A DNA stretch of 64,000 bases from Flavobacterium sp. LPB0248 (GTDB lineage Bacteria; Bacteroidota; Bacteroidia; Flavobacteriales; Flavobacteriaceae), in assembly GCF_013388355.1 (NCBI RefSeq), contig NZ_CP058246.1, forward strand, positions 3,534,001 to 3,598,000, given 5' to 3'. The number at the start of each line of letters is the position of its first letter. The first letter of the stretch is position 1. This document shows positions 61,102 to 64,000 of this stretch, in pieces. The notes beneath the pieces are model-generated. The model was given only the letters and a program-made list of their open reading frames with translations. It had not been told where the DNA came from and made no database searches. A program made the position numbers and the translations under genes.

Positions 61102-61140
61102 TATGATTTGTTTTTGATTTTTTAAATAGAGGCTGCTCTA

Positions 61141-61701
61141 TTAAAACTTATAATTAAAGGTTAGTCCGACGTTTGGTTTAAATGTTACATCGTCGGGATA
61201 AATTTCTGGACGCATTGAAAGCCTTTCATTTACATTAAACTGTATCAGTGCGGCGTCAACATTGGCATCGATAATATTTAAGACATAGAATCCGACAACA
61301 AACAAAGCTGATAAATCTCTGTTTCTTTGGTAGAATTTTTGTCCGTCAACAAGACGGCTGTCGTCCAAAAATTGATATTTGTCATCGTTGTAGCCTTCTA
61401 ATCTTCGTTTGTAGGCGTCACGATAATCGTGATATTTTTTATTGTTATCTATATAGAAATACAAACTGGTTCCGATTGCTCCGTAGACCAATGGAATTTT
61501 CCAGTATTTTTTGTTGTATGCTTGACCTAAACCAGGTAAAATAGCAGAGTAAAAAGCTGCTTTTGCTGGCGTAAGCGGGTCTATTTCTTGTAATGCGGTA
61601 GTGTCTTTTACGACTAAAACCGTGTCTTTTTTTGCTTGGGCAAAAAGAGAAACGGTTCCTGTTAGAAAGAACAATAGACCAATGGGGACAATTTTATTCA
61701 C
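61141..61701 (-). CDS. Membrane protein, DUF5683-like
   Basis: 186 residues. A signal peptide (ending SLFAQ) precedes a domain with AAFYSAILPGLGQAYNKKYWKIPLVYG and SLYFYIDNNKKYHDYRDAYKRR, characteristic of the DUF5683 family common in Bacteroidota next to parB. Function unknown. Its first base is the last base of parB, so the two are translationally coupled. Confidence 0.85.
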   Translation of the reverse strand: MNKIVPIGLLFFLTGTVSLFAQAKKDTVLVVKDTTALQEIDPLTPAKAAFYSAILPGLGQAYNKKYWKIPLVYGAIGTSLYFYIDNNKKYHDYRDAYKRRLEGYNDDKYQFLDDSRLVDGQKFYQRNRDLSALFVVGFYVLNIIDANVDAALIQFNVNERLSMRPEIYPDDVTFKPNVGLTFNYKF

Positions 61702-62603
61702 TATCCGTTTATTAATTTTATAATTCTGTTAAAGTCAGCTTCAGAATTAAATGGAATTGTAATTTTTCCTTTTCCGTTACCAGCGACTTTTATATCAACT
61801 TTTGAGCCAAAATAATCGTTGAAAGTGTGTTTTTGTGTTTCTTTAACTATAAATCCAGCATCAGCTTTAGGTTTGCCATCTGCTTTTGGCTGCTGGCCTT
61901 CATGATAATTTTTAACTAAAGCTTCTGTCTCACGAACAGATAAATTTTGACTAACGATTTTTTGATAAATATCAGTCTGAACGTCTAAATCTTCAATGTT
62001 GATAATTGCTCTACCGTGTCCCATACTGATAAAACCGTCACGAATACCTGTCTGGATAATCGGGTCTAATTTTAAAAGTCGTAAATAGTTGGCAATTGTC
62101 GAGCGTTTTTTTCCCACTCTTTCACTCATTTGTTCTTGAGTTAATTGAATTTCGTCAATTAAACGCTGGTATGATAAAGCAATCTCAATAGGATCTAAGT
62201 CATGACGTTGGATGTTTTCAACCAAAGCCATAACCAATGATTCGTTGTCATTTGCAATACGAATATAAGCAGGAACATGAGTAAGTCCTACTAATTTAGA
62301 TGCACGAAGACGACGCTCTCCAGAGATTAACTGGTATTTATTAAAATCTAATTTACGAACAGTAATAGGTTGAATTACACCGAGTTCTTTAATAGAAGTG
62401 GCTAATTCGCGTAACGATTCTTCATTAAAATTGCTTCTAGGCTGAAACGGATTTATTTCAATCGCACTTATTTCAAGTTCAATGATATTTCCAACAACCT
62501 TATCAGCATTTTTGTCTTCTACTGATTTAATGTCGTTTTCCGGATCTTTTAATAAGGCAGATAATCCTCTTCCTAAGGCTTGTTTTTTAATTACTTTTGT
62601 CAT
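61701..62603 (-). CDS. parB: Chromosome partitioning protein ParB
   Basis: 300 residues: N-terminal ParA-interaction segment GRGLSALLKD (10-19), CTPase motifs with GERRLRA, HTH domain (LTQEQMSERVGKKRSTIANYLRLLKL), and a C-terminal dimerisation part. It binds parS sites; none is seen in this window. The parA gene is 5 bases upstream. Confidence 0.96.
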   Translation of the reverse strand: MTKVIKKQALGRGLSALLKDPENDIKSVEDKNADKVVGNIIELEISAIEINPFQPRSNFNEESLRELATSIKELGVIQPITVRKLDFNKYQLISGERRLRASKLVGLTHVPAYIRIANDNESLVMALVENIQRHDLDPIEIALSYQRLIDEIQLTQEQMSERVGKKRSTIANYLRLLKLDPIIQTGIRDGFISMGHGRAIINIEDLDVQTDIYQKIVSQNLSVRETEALVKNYHEGQQPKADGKPKADAGFIVKETQKHTFNDYFGSKVDIKVAGNGKGKITIPFNSEADFNRIIKLING

Positions 62604-62608
62604 AAAAA

Positions 62609-63376
62609 CTATTTACTGTTTTTCTTTATAATTTCTTGTGCTAAATGAATATAGTTTACGGCACCTTTACTTGTTGCATCATAATTGATAATGCTTTCTC
62701 CAAAACTCGGAGCCTCACTTAATTTTACATTTCGCTGAATTACAGTGTCAAAAACCATATCATTAAAGTGTTTTTGAACTTCTTCTACAACCTGATTAGA
62801 TAAACGTAATCTTGAATCGTACATTGTAAGTAGCAAACCTTCAATGTCAAGATCTGGGTTGTGTATTTTTTGAATACTCTTAATAGTGTTCAGCAATTTT
62901 CCTAATCCTTCAAGTGCAAAATATTCACACTGAATAGGAATAACTACAGAATCTGCTGCTGTTAAGGCATTTAATGTTAACAAACCTAAAGAAGGAGCAC
63001 AGTCGATAATGATATAATCATATTCTTCTTTTGCTTCTTCCAATGCTTTTTTAAGCATGTATTCGCGGTTTTCTTTGTCAACCAATTCAATTTCGATAGC
63101 AACAAGGTCAATGTGAGCTGGGATCACATCTACGTTTGGAGCTGTACATTTTAAAACGGCTTCTTTTGGTGTTACAGTGTGCTCAAGTATTTGATAAGTT
63201 CCGGTTTCAACTGTTTCTACGTCAATTCCAAGGCCAGATGTAGCATTGGCCTGTGGATCAGCGTCGATCAATAATACTTTTTTTTCTAAAACACCTAATG
63301 AGGCAGCAAGATTTACTGATGTAGTAGTCTTTCCAACGCCTCCTTTTTGATTAGCAATAGCAATGATTTTGCCCAT
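62609..63376 (-). CDS. parA: Chromosome partitioning ATPase ParA
   Basis: 255 residues. Deviant Walker A KGGVGKTT (11-18), DADPQANATSGLG, IIDCAPSLGLLTLNAL and the C-terminal DNA-binding basic residues. Partner of ParB in moving chromosome origins. First gene of a minus-strand row that includes parB, the DUF5683-like gene, dapB, lepB and wbqC. Confidence 0.97.
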   Translation of the reverse strand: MGKIIAIANQKGGVGKTTTSVNLAASLGVLEKKVLLIDADPQANATSGLGIDVETVETGTYQILEHTVTPKEAVLKCTAPNVDVIPAHIDLVAIEIELVDKENREYMLKKALEEAKEEYDYIIIDCAPSLGLLTLNALTAADSVVIPIQCEYFALEGLGKLLNTIKSIQKIHNPDLDIEGLLLTMYDSRLRLSNQVVEEVQKHFNDMVFDTVIQRNVKLSEAPSFGESIINYDATSKGAVNYIHLAQEIIKKNSK

Positions 63377-63951
63377 TTATTTTCTGAATTTTGAACCGTA
63401 AAAATACAATTATTTATGGTTTCTGAAAATCTATTTTGTTAACATTTGTGAAAGTGTGCCTAATCGGGGTTTTATGGGAGTTTGATTGAAAATAATTTTA
63501 GTTATGAATAAAATTATTAATAAGTTTTTTAGATGATTTAGAGATATTCTCGCTTCAAAAATGCAAGAATCTAATTTTGAAGCGAAAAGTTTATGTTTTA
63601 AAATTTCGATAGCAACCTAAACCAAACCGCTTTTTTTATCTGGTGCAATATTCATAAATACTCTTTTGATGTGCACATGTAATATTAGAAAAAACTAACG
63701 CAGTAAATAGTATGGTGTTTTTCATTTTATTTTCACGCTCTATTTGCGGACAAAAAAGCTGTTGAAGAAAAAGATATATGTTCAATAAGGTTTATTTATG
63801 TTAGAAAAAGACAAGATTTAGTGATTTTGTAGTGTTTTTGATAAGAAAATTGAGTCCCAAAACGGACTCGATGGTTGGAGATTATTGCTATTTTGGGCTT
63901 TCTTAAAATTACAATTATTACAATCTATCAAACCACAAAATGAACATTCTT
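63377..63951. other. Gene-poor spacer upstream of parA
   Basis: 575 bases without a convincing gene. It contains a hairpin (CGCTTCAAAA at 63551-63560 with TTTTGAAGCG at 63575-63584), a small GAGTCC/GGACTC hairpin near 63852-63869, and a short minus-strand ORF listed separately. I see no parS site and no RNA gene. Confidence 0.5.
63636..63725 (-). pseudogene. Short ORF with signal-peptide-like sequence
   Basis: Twenty-nine codons, reading MKNTILFTALVFSNITCAHQ and then a short polar end before TAA. The N-terminus looks like an export signal, possibly a lipoprotein signal (ITC). It may be a truncated remnant of a secreted protein or a small secreted peptide. No ribosome-binding or promoter evidence. 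Confidence 0.3.
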
Positions 63952-64000
63952 ATGAGTAAAAAGGCAATCTCATTATTGGCAGTATTTACGTTTATGATGC
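63952..64000 (+). CDS. Start of an exported protein, cut by the window edge
   Basis: ATG at 63952 opens a frame reading MSKKAISLLAVFTFMM to the end, a typical signal peptide start. Another in-frame ATG at 63940 (MNILMSKK) is possible. Nothing about the function can be said. Confidence 0.5.
   Translation, partial: MSKKAISLLAVFTFMM

Overview
The window reads as chromosome of a Flavobacterium-type member of the Bacteroidota. It is AT-rich, its translation starts mostly lack a Shine-Dalgarno, its -7 boxes have the TAnnTTTG form typical of the phylum, and it carries SusC/SusD pairs, flavobacterial families of unknown function (DUF6607-, DUF5683-, DUF2461- and DUF4173-like, WbqC) and housekeeping genes. 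I see no rRNA, tRNA, CRISPR array, prophage or intact insertion sequence.

Layout. 1-1157: 5' part of a TonB-dependent receptor on the minus strand. 1490-3268: argS. 3681-13312: two tandem susC-susD operons preceded by the same 36-base promoter block. 13370-17950: a haem-acquisition-like locus (DUF6607-like gene divergent from a TonB receptor and an HmuY-like lipoprotein). 18229-22809: a three-gene SGNH / SGNH-LysM / MBOAT operon that looks like an envelope O-acylation machine. 23135-26691: ffh, folD and corA; corA has a leader that may encode a short peptide. 27056-29420: membrane protein, winged-helix regulator and DUF4173-like protein with two copies of a probable operator. 29462-39146 is mostly minus strand: rluF, a monooxygenase-like protein, a hydrolase, a degenerate zinc-ribbon protein, a NIF3-like protein, (plus-strand lpxK), a hybrid histidine kinase, gap and lipA. 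39446-41392: tandem M48 peptidases. 41449-51507 is mostly minus strand: a PH-domain protein, tonB, an ECF sigma factor overlapping a glycosyltransferase, a PaiB-like gene, murB, a Tat-exported HisC-like aminotransferase, a GT4 glycosyltransferase, DUF2461 and recF. 51750-58088 is plus strand: a YfgM-like TPR protein, ribH, mutL, two rhomboids and an EEP hydrolase. 58085-63376 is minus strand: wbqC, lepB, dapB, a DUF5683-like gene, parB and parA. A new plus-strand gene begins near 63952.

Together the genes give a nutrient-uptake block (four TonB-dependent receptors plus a TonB protein to energise them), an envelope-modification block, and the core of chromosome segregation, secretion and cofactor synthesis.

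The most distinctive non-coding signal is a set of intergenic tandem arrays with a strict 7- or 8-base period. The core differs at each locus (CAAAGnnn, CTTAGnnn, GTTTCAA, TTTAGA, CGTTTAAT, CACGAATT). Many are arranged head to head so that they fold, and several run into the start or stop codons of neighbouring genes. Other points of interest are the duplicated operator around the HTH regulator, the corA leader, the duplicated SusC promoter, the LysM-bearing SGNH protein, the HmuY-like protein with an extra N-terminal domain, and MutL and zinc-ribbon proteins lacking their metal-binding residues.
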